Shown: piece by piece, positions 1-8,798 of the stretch | How positions within the stretch are numbered: position 1 is the stretch's first letter | How the letters are laid out: each line of letters begins with the position of its first letter | DNA from: CADEDH01 sp965216205 | GTDB taxonomy: Bacteria; Actinomycetota; Acidimicrobiia; Acidimicrobiales; SZUA-35 | NCBI GenBank assembly: GCA_965216205.1 | Contig: OZ244139.1 | Coordinates: 4,030,001-4,094,000, forward strand | DNA: 64,000 nt | Direction of reading: 5' to 3' | The notes under the pieces: generated by a model | Databases searched by the model: none | What the model saw: the letters and a program-made list of their open reading frames with translations, nothing else | Told to the model about the DNA's origin: nothing | Position numbers and translations under genes: made by a program

Positions 1-246
1 GAGGCCATCCTCGGCCGGCTCGACTCGGTCGCCGAGGTCGCGATCGTCGGGCGGCCTCATCCGACCTGGGGGCACCTCGTCACCGCCGTGGTGGCGCCGA
101 CCGACCCCGCGGCACCGCCGTCGCTCGGCGAGCTGCAGGACGCGATCGGTGAGACCCTCCCGGTGTGGTACCGGCCACGAGGGCTGGAGCTGCGTGACGA
201 GCTGCCGAAGACGACCCTCGGCAAGATCCGACGCGACGCCATCTGA
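1..246 (+). CDS. AMP-dependent acyl-CoA synthetase/ligase, C-terminal end (partial)
   Basis: The window opens inside this gene and only the last 81 codons are present. They match the small mobile C-terminal domain (AMP-binding_C) of ANL-superfamily adenylating enzymes. A 'SVAEVAIVGRPHPTWGHLVTAVV' type strand pattern (V-A-E-V-A-I-V-G near the start) leads to the terminal 'LPKTTLGKIRRDAI'. In that motif the Lys of GKIRR is the invariant catalytic lysine for adenylate formation. The product therefore probably activates a carboxylic acid to an acyl-CoA through an acyl-AMP. Substrate cannot be judged because the large N-terminal domain lies outside the window. Confidence 0.85.
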   Translation, partial: EAILGRLDSVAEVAIVGRPHPTWGHLVTAVVAPTDPAAPPSLGELQDAIGETLPVWYRPRGLELRDELPKTTLGKIRRDAI

Positions 247-342
247 CGCACCGTGCGGGGGTGCAGGGGAGACGGGCGTCCTGGTATCACCGATCGACGG
301 CCGTCGAGGGTGTTTACTGTCGTGGCGAAGGAGCGACGCACC

Positions 343-789
343 ATGACATCGAGCACCACGACCGCCGACCATCTCGACGCCGACCTCGACATCGACCTCG
401 ATGTCGCCCAGGGTTGGGCCGGGGCGGAGGCGTACATCGTCGAGGAGGTGTCGGCCCTCACGATCTGGGACGCCGAGCGGTGGGCGGCCACGTACGAGCG
501 CCAGCTCCCGAAGATCTCGCTGATGGCCCATCGGGTGAGCTACCTGCAGGCAGCGGGCGGGTCGCCGGAGCTCGACTACCTCCTCGAGGCGTTCGCCAGG
601 ATCGACGCCGCGGTGATGGAGGCTGGTTGGGCACGACCGTTCGGGGAAGCGTTGGCCACCCGCGACCGGGTCGGCGACCGGACGCTGGCGGTGACCGAGA
701 CGATGGCGGCGGTCAACGCGGTCGCCCGCTATGCGATCACCGCAGTGGTGATCGCCGACGACGTCGCGCCCACTTCCCGGCAGGGCTGA
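343..789 (+). CDS. hypothetical alpha-helical protein
   Basis: A 148-residue protein of unknown function. I chose the ATG because a strong ribosome binding site (GAAGGAG, 327-333) lies 9 bases upstream, and because the region before it codes poorly. The N-terminus is an acidic, Asp-rich stretch (DHLDADLDIDLDVAQG). The rest looks mostly helical with a hydrophobic Ala/Val-rich C-terminal helix (residues ~115-140). There is no signal peptide and no recognised motif. Its last 53 bases overlap the end of the convergent MFS gene, so the C-terminal codons are under constraint on both strands. Confidence 0.6.
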   Translation: MTSSTTTADHLDADLDIDLDVAQGWAGAEAYIVEEVSALTIWDAERWAATYERQLPKISLMAHRVSYLQAAGGSPELDYLLEAFARIDAAVMEAGWARPFGEALATRDRVGDRTLAVTETMAAVNAVARYAITAVVIADDVAPTSRQG

Positions 790-1993
790 CCGCGGCCCGA
801 TCGGTCGGCGGCCGGATCACCACGGCACCGCCCAGGGCCACGATCCCGAGCGCGACCCAGGCCGGCTGATACGTGTCGATCCGGTCGACAGCGAACCCCA
901 CGAGCGGAGCCGAGACCGTCAATCCGCCGAGGAAGCCGAGCAGGACGATGCCGGTCGCCCGGCCCGACTCCTCGGGACGGACCGAGCGGATCACGGCGAG
1001 CATGGCGACGACGTTCCACGCCACCACTGTGAAGGCGGCCAGGACCACGGCGCACCACAGCAGCCACGACGCGAGCCGCTCGGCCCCCAGCAGGAGCAGC
1101 GCGGTCAGGGACGCCCCGACGGCCAGCAGGCGTAGTGCAGCGGGACTGGAGATCACGCGGTCGGTCAGCGCTCCCCAGATCAGGCGGGCGGCGATCGCGG
1201 TGAGACCGGTCACGCTGACCGCCAGTCCCGCGGCGGTCTCGCTGAACCCGAGCGCCTCCTGGGAGAACAGCGGGTAGAAGCGGGTGATGCCACCGGCGGC
1301 CGCGCCGAGCAGGAACGCGTAGACGGCCACGCTGGTCACGAACCGGCGGGACGACGGCGGACCCGTCTGCCCGTCGGCCGCGGCGGCCGACGCCACGCTC
1401 GACGCGGCGCTCGGCGCAGTGGGCGTCGCCCCATGACGGGATGGGAAGCGGAGGTGGACACCGATGGCGGTCAGCAACGTGAACAGCGCGACACCGGCCA
1501 CGGCCCACCGCCACCCGATCGTGGCGCCCGCCGTCGGCAGCATCGCCCCGGCCAGGAAGACCGAGAACTGCACCCCCGACTGCTTCACCCCGGTCACCGA
1601 GCCCTGGACCGCAGTGGGCACCTCCTCGGCGATGAGCTTGTTGGTCACCGTGTTCCCCGCGCCTTGCGGCACACCAGCCACGATCGACGCGGCGACGAGC
1701 ATCCAGTAGCTGAAGGCGACTGCGGTCCACGCCAGGCCGACGGCGCCGATCACCATCACGATCACGGTCGATCGCCTGGCGCCGAGCCGGTCGGTGGCGC
1801 GCCCGAGCGTCGGTGCGAGCGCCGCGCCCACGCCGGTGTTCACGGCCCCGAGGAGGCCGATCTGCCACCGATCGATGCCGAGGTCGGCGATCAGCGTCGC
1901 CGCCAGCACCACGCCGACGAAGAGCTGGAACGTCGAGACCGTCATCACCCAGGCGGTGACGACCATGAACTCGGCCTTCCTGGCCGGCGTCAA
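737..1993 (-). CDS. MFS transporter
   Basis: A 418-residue integral membrane protein with about 12 predicted hydrophobic helices, the usual size for the major facilitator superfamily. The cytoplasmic loop after TM2 carries a recognisable motif-A-like segment (LGRATDRLGARRS). Small-residue-rich helices such as 'GAVNTGVGAALAPTLG' and 'GTVTNKLIAEEVPT...GVKQSG' are typical of drug or metabolite exporters of this family. It ends with an Arg-rich cytoplasmic tail (KWARRRRRSPLR). It converges with the upstream hypothetical gene, overlapping it by 53 bp. The start is the first in-frame ATG; a start a few codons later (MVVTAW) is possible. Substrate is unknown. Confidence 0.85.
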   Translation of the reverse strand: MTPARKAEFMVVTAWVMTVSTFQLFVGVVLAATLIADLGIDRWQIGLLGAVNTGVGAALAPTLGRATDRLGARRSTVIVMVIGAVGLAWTAVAFSYWMLVAASIVAGVPQGAGNTVTNKLIAEEVPTAVQGSVTGVKQSGVQFSVFLAGAMLPTAGATIGWRWAVAGVALFTLLTAIGVHLRFPSRHGATPTAPSAASSVASAAAADGQTGPPSSRRFVTSVAVYAFLLGAAAGGITRFYPLFSQEALGFSETAAGLAVSVTGLTAIAARLIWGALTDRVISSPAALRLLAVGASLTALLLLGAERLASWLLWCAVVLAAFTVVAWNVVAMLAVIRSVRPEESGRATGIVLLGFLGGLTVSAPLVGFAVDRIDTYQPAWVALGIVALGGAVVIRPPTDRAAVSPAGKWARRRRRSPLR

Positions 1994-2094
1994 CGATTCC
2001 CGGCGTCGGGCTCAGCCGCTCGATCCACCACGAGAGCATAGGAGTGACGACGCCCATACCTCGGCGGACCCGATGGAGCCGGTGAACGATCCCG

Positions 2095-4248
2095 CTATCG
2101 ATCGAAGTAGTCGCGGACGGGTTGGCCGACATTGCCGGCACAGCCGACGGCGAGCAGCGCAACCCGTCGGGCCGGTGCGGGGTGGAGCAGCACGCCACCG
2201 GCGGCCATGAGGGCGACGCCGAGGAGAGCGAAGATCGTCGTCTCCCAGCCGGTGAACGCCAGTTCCGTCGGCGGTTGGTGGCCGGCTGCTCCATCGTGCG
2301 ACCGGGCGAGCGTACCGACCGGTTCCAACGGGCTCGACGCCCCCTGCGTCGCCTGGTCACCGGCCGCGGCAGCGGAAGCTGCCGGCTCGGGCGGACCCGC
2401 GGCGGCTGCCGGCTCGGCCGCCACCGCGGAGGCCGAAGCCGCTGGCTCGGGCGGCAACGCGCCAGGAGCGGACGGTCGGTCGGCGGCGGTGGCGGTCACG
2501 TCGGCCAGTCCGACCAGATCCGATCCGGAGCCGTCGACCGCGTTGGCGGTGACGGTGGCCGATGCGTCACCGGCGGTGCCGCCTCCACCAGCGACTCCGG
2601 CCGCGGTGTTGGCGAAGACCGCGGCCCGGCCTGGCGCCAGCATCCCCGTGGCGAGGCCCGACAGCACCTTCGGTGCCCCGAGCCCGGGATCGAGGATCTC
2701 GATCGAGCCCAGGTGGGTGTTGCCGGTGTTGGTCACGACGTAGCACCGGGTCTGTTCGCCGCCCGCGGTCGCCGAGCTGTCACCATCGGCGACGGGGGAC
2801 GCAGCGTCGGTGCAGACGCCGCCGTCGGTGCCTGCGTGGGTGCTCACGGCGAGTGCCATCTGGGGGGCGATCGGCTCCTCGTCCCCGGCGGGGAAGGCGA
2901 GGATGTCGGTGGAGACCGCAACCGATTCGGTGGTTCCCTCGGCGGTGGCAGCGGCCGACACGGTGGTGACAGAGGTGTCGTCGACGTCGCCGTCGGCGGC
3001 GTCGGGCGGCGGGGCCGCCTCGACGAAGAACACGACGGAGCTTCCGGGGTCGAGCCGGCCCGGATCGGCGGCCGGGGCGAGCGCGGCGAAGCCGACCGGC
3101 AGTAGCGGCGCCGTGACCGCGAGATCCACCAGCGGGGTCGATCCGGTGTTGGTGACGGTCACGCAGTAGGTGAGCGCGGTGCCCTGCTCGGCCTCCACGA
3201 ACGGCTGCGCCGTAGCGCAGCCGGCGCCGCCGTCGTGCCCCGGGTAGACGCTGCCGAGCGCAGCGATCCCCGGCGATCCCGGCGGGGTGACCGATGCCAG
3301 TGCGAGGAGCGCGTCGACGTCGAGTGCCGCACCGTCGGCGGATGCCTCAGGGCCCGGGTCGCCGGCGTCCCGGTCGGCGGTGGCAGCGGCCGACGTCTCG
3401 TCCACGAACACGGTGACGTTGACGTCGGCGCCGTCGTCGGTCTCGAACCGGAGGCCGCTGATCGTCTGCGTCGGCTCGACGCCTTCGGCCGTCGCTGTCG
3501 AAGCCAGGAGCGTGTCGACGTCGATGACGGTCAGGTGGAACGGTTGGGCTGGGTTCGTGTCGCCTGGGGCGTAGCCGGTGTTCCACGCGTACGGCGGCTC
3601 GACCACGACCGGACGGCCGGTGGCGAACGGGAGCGCCGACTCGTCGAGCGCGGTGAGCCGCAGGCTCGAGTTCCCATTCCGTTCGCTGATGACGACGAAC
3701 TGGTCGCCGGTCAGGGGCCGGTCGAAGGTCACGTCGAGGTCGTGGCCCCAGCCGGCGCCGTCGCGTTCGGGGTCGTCCGACCGCAGGTAGTCGCGGAGAT
3801 CCGACGACGCCAGCACCCGCTCGGCCGCGACCTCGAACCCGGCCGTGGTGGCCGGTGTCCCTGCGCCGTTCTCACTGGCTGCTATCCGGTCCGAGTCGGC
3901 GGGGTAGCCCACGTCGACGACATCGACCGGACCGGGCCGGGGCACGAGCTTCACCTGCTGGGCCCCGTAGTCGACGACGGTGATGGCCAGCAGCTCGACC
4001 GGGCCGTGACCCTGGTCGACCACGCCGTCCTGCGGTTCGGTCTGGGCGACGACGGCGTCGCCGTCGAGCAGGGCGAGCGACACGATCGGAGCACCGCCGG
4101 CCTCGAGGGGTTGGGCCACCGCATCGGCCGGTCGGAGCAGCGAGATCAGCGCGACGGCGGCGAGCAGCGCGCCGGCGGTCACGCCGGCCAGCCCGAGCGG
4201 TCGCCTTCGGGCCCGGGCCGCGACGGTGTCGACCAGAGATCCAAACAT
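2095..4248 (-). CDS. sortase-anchored surface protein with LAFTG signal
   Basis: A 717-residue secreted protein. Residues ~16-45 form a signal peptide: a basic stretch (ARARRRPLG) followed by a hydrophobic core and an AVAQ cleavage region. The mature part is Ala/Asp/Gly-rich. It contains two Ig-like DUF11-type modules, each with a 'YCVTVTNTGSTPLVD' or 'CYVVTNTGNTHLGS' signature, followed by a Pro/Ala-rich wall-spanning linker (residues ~590-650). The C-terminus has LAFTG, a hydrophobic helix and Arg residues, i.e. a sortase class E-type (LAxTG) sorting signal. Unusually, about 23 more residues (VALLAVGCAGNV...) follow the Arg cluster. The protein is probably linked to peptidoglycan as a wall or adhesin component. 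Ligand unknown; no sortase gene is in the window. Confidence 0.8.
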   Translation of the reverse strand: MFGSLVDTVAARARRRPLGLAGVTAGALLAAVALISLLRPADAVAQPLEAGGAPIVSLALLDGDAVVAQTEPQDGVVDQGHGPVELLAITVVDYGAQQVKLVPRPGPVDVVDVGYPADSDRIAASENGAGTPATTAGFEVAAERVLASSDLRDYLRSDDPERDGAGWGHDLDVTFDRPLTGDQFVVISERNGNSSLRLTALDESALPFATGRPVVVEPPYAWNTGYAPGDTNPAQPFHLTVIDVDTLLASTATAEGVEPTQTISGLRFETDDGADVNVTVFVDETSAAATADRDAGDPGPEASADGAALDVDALLALASVTPPGSPGIAALGSVYPGHDGGAGCATAQPFVEAEQGTALTYCVTVTNTGSTPLVDLAVTAPLLPVGFAALAPAADPGRLDPGSSVVFFVEAAPPPDAADGDVDDTSVTTVSAAATAEGTTESVAVSTDILAFPAGDEEPIAPQMALAVSTHAGTDGGVCTDAASPVADGDSSATAGGEQTRCYVVTNTGNTHLGSIEILDPGLGAPKVLSGLATGMLAPGRAAVFANTAAGVAGGGGTAGDASATVTANAVDGSGSDLVGLADVTATAADRPSAPGALPPEPAASASAVAAEPAAAAGPPEPAASAAAAGDQATQGASSPLEPVGTLARSHDGAAGHQPPTELAFTGWETTIFALLGVALMAAGGVLLHPAPARRVALLAVGCAGNVGQPVRDYFDR

Positions 4249-4397
4249 GATTCGTCCCTTGTGGTGCGGGTGGGGTGGAGCGAACGCGGGAGTGCTCCAC
4301 CCGCCCGATCGGCGGACGAACCTCGGATGTGAGCCCCGACGGGACTTTTGGCGCAGCGGGCCCGGTCAGGCGGTGACCGAGCTGCGGCGCCGTCGGG

Positions 4398-5219
4398 CTA
4401 CCGGTCGGCGAGGGCCTGCTTCGCCAGTTCGAGGTCGTCGGGATTGGTGATCCCGATCCACTGCTCGCTCGACTCGACCACCTTGACCCGCATCCGGTCG
4501 TCGGCCATGAGCTGGCCGACGACCGTGGGGAGCTGCGATTCGGCCTTGGGGTCGTCTGCGTTGGCCGCGATGAACTCGTTCCACCGCTCCTGGAAGTCGT
4601 CGAACACCGAGCCGTCGAAGCACCAGAAGTTCATCGACACGGGGGTGGTGGGAGGCACGATCCTCCCGCCAGCCGACAGCCGGCCGTCGGCGAGCCGCTC
4701 ACAACCGTCGGTCTCGACGATCGCGGTGAGGAACCCATCGGCGACCTCGGTGACCGCCCGGGTGACCGACCCCGACGGGGGGAGGGTGTGCCCGAGCTCG
4801 AAGGCCACATTGGCCGCCAGTCCCGGTTCGATCCCGGCGAGACATTCCGTGGCGAGCTTGAACGAGCTGGGCCCGTAGTAGTCGTCGGCGTTGATCGCGG
4901 CGAAAGGACCGTCGATTGCGTCGATCGCGCTCAGCATCGCGTGGAGGGTGCCCCATGGCTTCTCCCGCGGCGGGCCGAGGTCGTCCTGGCGGACATAGCG
5001 GACCTCGAGGTCGCCGTGCTGACCGGCGATGTGGTCGCGGACGTCGGCCTCGATGTCGGACCGTACGATCAGCACGACAGCACCGAAGCCGGCAGCCAGG
5101 CCGTCCTTGATCGAGAAGTCGAGGATCGACTCGTCGTTCGGGCCGACGCGGGCGAGTTGCTTCACACCTCCGAATCGACTTCCGAGTCCGGCGGCCATGA
5201 TCACGAGAGCAGGTTTCAC
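4398..5219 (-). CDS. sugar-phosphate nucleotidyltransferase family protein
   Basis: A 273-residue NTP_transferase-family enzyme. The N-terminus 'VKPALVIMAAGLGSRFGG' is the signature GxGxR nucleotide-binding loop, with K19 of 'VKQL' as the likely second catalytic residue. 'AAINADDYYG' (residues ~108-117) supplies the metal-binding Asp of the family. I chose the GTG because it places the loop where the family has it. A GGGAGG lies directly against the start codon, so initiation may be leaderless or use another site. The product likely transfers a nucleotidyl group to a sugar phosphate (UTP-glucose-1-phosphate uridylyltransferase-like). No cell-envelope sugar operon accompanies it. Confidence 0.8.
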   Translation of the reverse strand: MKPALVIMAAGLGSRFGGVKQLARVGPNDESILDFSIKDGLAAGFGAVVLIVRSDIEADVRDHIAGQHGDLEVRYVRQDDLGPPREKPWGTLHAMLSAIDAIDGPFAAINADDYYGPSSFKLATECLAGIEPGLAANVAFELGHTLPPSGSVTRAVTEVADGFLTAIVETDGCERLADGRLSAGGRIVPPTTPVSMNFWCFDGSVFDDFQERWNEFIAANADDPKAESQLPTVVGQLMADDRMRVKVVESSEQWIGITNPDDLELAKQALADR

Positions 5220-5295
5220 CCTCCCAGGGTGTCGGCTGCGACGCCCGCTCCCAACCGGCTCATCGACCCAACCGTGACCGGTCCACGTGGGCGGC

Positions 5296-6075
5296 TCACC
5301 GCAACACGAGGCGTCCAGCGGCCAGCTCGTGGTAGATGTGCCTGGCGTGGGTCGCAATCGGCCGGAGCTCCGGCGGCAGGTCGTCGACCTCGGGCGGCGG
5401 GCCGGTTCTCGGGGCGCCGAAGCCGGTCGATGCTTCCACTGCGGCGTACCAGTGGGGGGCCCAGCAGCCGTCGCTGTGGCGGCGACCGGCGGGCCAGTGC
5501 AGCATCGCCGGGGTGAACCCGATCCCGAGGTGGTCGCAGATCGCCCGCTGGTAGCGCTCCGGGTCGAGGAGGAAGTCACCGCTGTCGATGATGAGCTCTG
5601 CCCGTTCGGCGAGCTCGAGCTGCTGGGCGAGTCCGATGTCGGCGAGCGTCGCGGTGCTGCGAACCGCGGCATAGGACGCGAGCACGAGGACTGGATCCCG
5701 GATGAGGAGGAAGTGGCGGAGCTGGCCGAGCCAGTCACGGGCCATGCCCGGGAGGAGGTGGTGGCTCATGTGCTTCTGGTAGCTGATCGTGATCCGGCTG
5801 CCGGTCGGGCCGAGACAGCGGGCGATCGCATCGTCGGCGGCCACGGGTCCGGCGGCGAGGATGTCCTGCCGACCGGGGTGGTCGAGCCCCGTCGCTGCGA
5901 GGTAGTGGGCGTAGAGCGGCTCGTCGAGCACCTCGGTGTCCGGTCGGTTCTCCCACGAGCGCATGAGGGCGGTCGACAGGTTCCTCGGCCCCGACCACAT
6001 CGCGACCCGGAGCACGGGATCGCCCAGCGGGGCTGCGCCGGCGGGCGAGGACGATGGGTTCGGCGACCCGCTCAC
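5296..6075 (-). CDS. sulfotransferase-family protein
   Basis: A 259-residue protein of the P-loop sulfotransferase superfamily. 'RVAMWSGPRNLSTALMRSW' near residue 25 is the 5'-phosphosulfate (PAPS) binding loop in the variant found next to class IV aminotransferases. 'HFLLIRDPVLVLASY' (~residues 120-134) is the 3'-phosphate binding motif with the conserved Arg-Asp-Pro. I chose the GTG at 6075 because it overlaps the TGA of the preceding aminotransferase by 4 bases (GTGA), a usual sign of translational coupling; an ATG 18 bases upstream is the alternative. The acceptor is unknown. The tight pairing suggests it acts on or with the aminotransferase product. Confidence 0.75.
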   Translation of the reverse strand: MSGSPNPSSSPAGAAPLGDPVLRVAMWSGPRNLSTALMRSWENRPDTEVLDEPLYAHYLAATGLDHPGRQDILAAGPVAADDAIARCLGPTGSRITISYQKHMSHHLLPGMARDWLGQLRHFLLIRDPVLVLASYAAVRSTATLADIGLAQQLELAERAELIIDSGDFLLDPERYQRAICDHLGIGFTPAMLHWPAGRRHSDGCWAPHWYAAVEASTGFGAPRTGPPPEVDDLPPELRPIATHARHIYHELAAGRLVLR

Positions 6076-7010
6076 GATCGGCGCGCGTCCCACTCGGCGA
6101 CGTCGGCCTCGATGAGCTGGCCGTACAGCCCCTGCAACCGCTCCGTGGTCGGCCCCCGCCCCCCGGAGCCGATCGTGCGACCGTCGATCTCGGTGACCGG
6201 GGCGAGCCCGGCGAAGGTACCGGTCACGAACGCCTCGTCGGCCCCGTAGACCTCGGTGAGACTGAAGTTCCGCTCCCTGGCCACGAGATCGTTCGCCGCG
6301 CAGAGGCGAAGCACGTTGGCCCTGGTGATCCCGCCGAGGCAGTAGTCGCCGGTCGAGGTCCAGACCTCATCGCCGCGGACGATGAAGAAGTGGGTGGAGT
6401 TGCAGGTGGCGACGAAGCCGTGCGGATCGAGCATGAGCGCCTCGTCGGCCCCGGCGTTGGCGGCCTGGATGCAGGCGGTGATGCAGTTGAGCTTGGAGTG
6501 CGAGTTCAGCTTCGGGTCCTGCACGTCGGGCCGACCGCGCCGGACGTGTACCGTGAACAGGCGGATCCCGTCGGTCGCGGTGGTCGGCGCCGGTGCCTTG
6601 TACTCGGGCAGGATCACGATCGTCGGCCCGGTCACGGTGAACCGCGGATCCTGGTACGGGGTCGACTTGACGCCCCGGCTGATCATGAGCCGCACGTGGA
6701 CCGAGTCTGTAGGCGCCACCTCGTTGGCGGCGAGCGTCTCCAGCAACATCGTCTCCAGCTCGCGGCGGTCGCGACCGATGTCGAGCGCGATGGCGGCGGC
6801 CCCCTCGTAGAGCCGGTCGAGGTGGGCGGCGAGGAACGCGGGCCTACCCCGGTGGATCCTGATCCCCTCCCAGATCCCGTCGCCGAGCAGGAAGCCCGAG
6901 TCGAAGACCGAGACGGTCGCGTCCCGGCGGGGGACGAGCCGGTCGCCGATCCGGATCACGACCTCGGCGTTGCGGGGATCGGGTTCGTAGTCGTGGGTGC
7001 CGTGGGCCAT
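6072..7010 (-). CDS. class IV PLP aminotransferase (branched-chain/D-amino-acid type)
   Basis: A 312-residue fold-type IV PLP enzyme. The conserved features are 'SVFDSGFLLGDGIWEGIR' near the N-terminus, the PLP Lys within 'NSHSKLNCITACIQAAN' (~residue 170), the Glu of 'ADEALMLD', and the phosphate-binding 'CLGGITRANVL'. The ATG follows GAAGGA at a spacing of about 10 bases. The family includes branched-chain aminotransferase, D-alanine aminotransferase and aminodeoxychorismate lyase. The preserved D-G-x-W-E-G and overall length favour a transaminase. It is the first gene of a two-gene unit with the sulfotransferase. Confidence 0.85.
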   Translation of the reverse strand: MAHGTHDYEPDPRNAEVVIRIGDRLVPRRDATVSVFDSGFLLGDGIWEGIRIHRGRPAFLAAHLDRLYEGAAAIALDIGRDRRELETMLLETLAANEVAPTDSVHVRLMISRGVKSTPYQDPRFTVTGPTIVILPEYKAPAPTTATDGIRLFTVHVRRGRPDVQDPKLNSHSKLNCITACIQAANAGADEALMLDPHGFVATCNSTHFFIVRGDEVWTSTGDYCLGGITRANVLRLCAANDLVARERNFSLTEVYGADEAFVTGTFAGLAPVTEIDGRTIGSGGRGPTTERLQGLYGQLIEADVAEWDARRS

Positions 7011-7127
7011 GTGGGAAAATCCTTCGGTATCGGCGCATCCGCCGTCCATCGGCGGTCATTCTGGACGTCGTGCATGCAGCCGTGTGCTGAACACGCAGCC
7101 CGGCCGACGACTGACGAGGAGATCACG

Positions 7128-7484
7128 ATGCGTTACCTACTGCTGCTGTACAGCGCCGAGAGTACGGGACCCGACATGGGGAGTCCCGAACAGGCGGCCG
7201 AGATGAAGAAGTGGGAGACGTTCACCAAGGAGCTGACCGACGCCGGCGGGTTCGTGGCCGGCGACGCCCTCCACGGGACCGACACCGCGACGACGGTGCG
7301 GATCCGCGACGGCCAGACCCTCGTGACCGACGGACCCTTCGCCGAGACCAAGGAGGTCCTCGGCGGGTTCTACATGATCGACGTCGACAACCTCGACGAG
7401 GCGAAGAAGTGGGCGGAGAAGATCCCCCTCGCCCCGTACGGGTCGGTGGAGATCAGGCCCGTCATGGAGTTCGACAGCCCGTAG
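7128..7484 (+). CDS. YCII-related (DGPF domain) protein
   Basis: A 118-residue single-domain protein beginning 'MRYLLLLYS' and carrying 'VTDGPFAETKEVLGGF' (residues ~66-81), the DGPF signature of YCII-like proteins. The fold is a ferredoxin-like dimer; no catalytic activity is established for this branch. A clear ribosome binding site (GAGGAG) precedes the ATG. It lies 18 bases upstream of an ECF-type sigma factor gene of the class that is habitually linked to DGPF proteins, so the pair is almost certainly co-transcribed and functionally connected. Confidence 0.9.
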   Translation: MRYLLLLYSAESTGPDMGSPEQAAEMKKWETFTKELTDAGGFVAGDALHGTDTATTVRIRDGQTLVTDGPFAETKEVLGGFYMIDVDNLDEAKKWAEKIPLAPYGSVEIRPVMEFDSP

Positions 7485-7502
7485 CGGCGGCACCGATTCG
7501 AC

Positions 7503-8777
7503 ATGGCCCGGAGTCGGGTCGCCGAGGTCTTCGCCGAGGAGTGGCCGGCGCTGGTGGCCACCCTTCGGCGCGATCTCGGCGACCTGGGATTGGCCGAGGA
7601 GGTGGCGCAGGACGCCTTCGCCGAGGCCGCCGCCCGGTGGGGGCCCGAGACCACACCGGACCGGCCGGGGGCCTGGCTCCTCACGACCGCCCGCCGGCGG
7701 GCGATCGACCAGATCCGCCGGAACCAGCGCTTCGCCGACCGGCTCCCCGCCCTCTACGAGCTGGCGTCGGCCCCCGGACGGCCCGAGTCGGACCTCATCG
7801 ACGACCAGCTCGCCCTGATCTTCGGCTGTTGCCACGAGAGCCTCAACGCCGAGGCCCAGGTGGCGTTGACGCTGCGCGAGGTGTGCGGTCTCTCGACCGG
7901 GCAGATCGCCTCCGCGTTCCTCGTGGCCACCCCGACCATGGCGAAACGGCTGGTGCGGGCCAAGGACAAGATCCGCAAGGCCAACGTGCCGTTCCTCGTG
8001 CCAGAACCGGCCGAGCTCCCCCAGCGACTGACGGCGGTGCTGCAGGTGATCTACCTGATCTTCACCGCTGGTCACACCAGCAGCGAGGGGGCGTCGTTGG
8101 TGCGGGGCGATCTGTGTGACGAGGCGCGGTGGTTGGCCGACGTGCTGGATCGCCTCCTGTCGGACCATCCCGCCGCGGCCGCTGCGGATGACGGCCTCGC
8201 CACCGCCCGATCGGAGGTCCGTGGGCTGCTGGCGCTGATGCTGTTCACCGACGCCCGCCGGGCGACCAGGATCGACGACGACGGTCGGCTCGTCCTGCTC
8301 GAGAACCAGGACCGGAGCCGCTGGGACCACGAGCTGGTGGCCGAGGGGCAGGCGGTGCTCACCACGGCGATGGCCGACCACCGGGCCGGGCCCTACCGGT
8401 TGCAGGCGGTCATCGCCGGCCTCCACGCCACCGCTCCATCGTGGGAGGACACCGACTGGCCATCGATCGCTGCGCTGTATCGGCGGCTCGTCGAGCTCGT
8501 CCCGAGCCCGGTGGTGGCGCTCAACCACGCGGTGGCGCTGTCGATGGCCGAGGGGCCGGCGGTCGGACTGGCCGCGCTCGACCGACTCGGTGAGCAGCAC
8601 GAGCTCGACGACTACCGGTACTTCCACGCTGCCCGGGCCGACCTTCTCCGCCGACTGGAGCAGCGCGACGACGCGATCACGGCCTACCGGCGGGCCCTCG
8701 ACCTGGGCGGCAACGACGCTGAGCAGGACTTCCTCCTCGGCCGCCTCCGGGAGCTCGGCGCCACCACCGACCGCTGA
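7503..8777 (+). CDS. ECF42-type RNA polymerase sigma factor with C-terminal helical extension
   Basis: A 424-residue protein, far longer than a normal ECF sigma factor (~180). The first ~180 residues contain sigma region 2 ('LGLAEEVAQDAFAEAAARW', 'RPGAWLLTTARRRAIDQIRR') and sigma region 4 ('LTLREVCGLSTGQIASAFL', followed by 'TMAKRLVRAK'). The remaining ~240 residues are a TPR-like helical domain (DUF6596 type) containing 'LNHAVALSMAEGP' and 'RRALDLGGNDAEQDFLLGRL'. This architecture and the DGPF neighbour define the ECF42 group. No anti-sigma factor is adjacent, consistent with control through the C-terminal domain. Target promoters are unknown. Confidence 0.88.
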   Translation: MARSRVAEVFAEEWPALVATLRRDLGDLGLAEEVAQDAFAEAAARWGPETTPDRPGAWLLTTARRRAIDQIRRNQRFADRLPALYELASAPGRPESDLIDDQLALIFGCCHESLNAEAQVALTLREVCGLSTGQIASAFLVATPTMAKRLVRAKDKIRKANVPFLVPEPAELPQRLTAVLQVIYLIFTAGHTSSEGASLVRGDLCDEARWLADVLDRLLSDHPAAAAADDGLATARSEVRGLLALMLFTDARRATRIDDDGRLVLLENQDRSRWDHELVAEGQAVLTTAMADHRAGPYRLQAVIAGLHATAPSWEDTDWPSIAALYRRLVELVPSPVVALNHAVALSMAEGPAVGLAALDRLGEQHELDDYRYFHAARADLLRRLEQRDDAITAYRRALDLGGNDAEQDFLLGRLRELGATTDR

Positions 8778-8798
8778 GCGATCAGCCAGATGCTGGGG

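Noticed and set aside
5220..5738. N-terminal extension of the nucleotidyltransferase
   Set aside because: The same frame stays open upstream but lies antiparallel to nothing conserved and overlaps the sulfotransferase gene. The GxGxR loop must lie near the N-terminus in this family.
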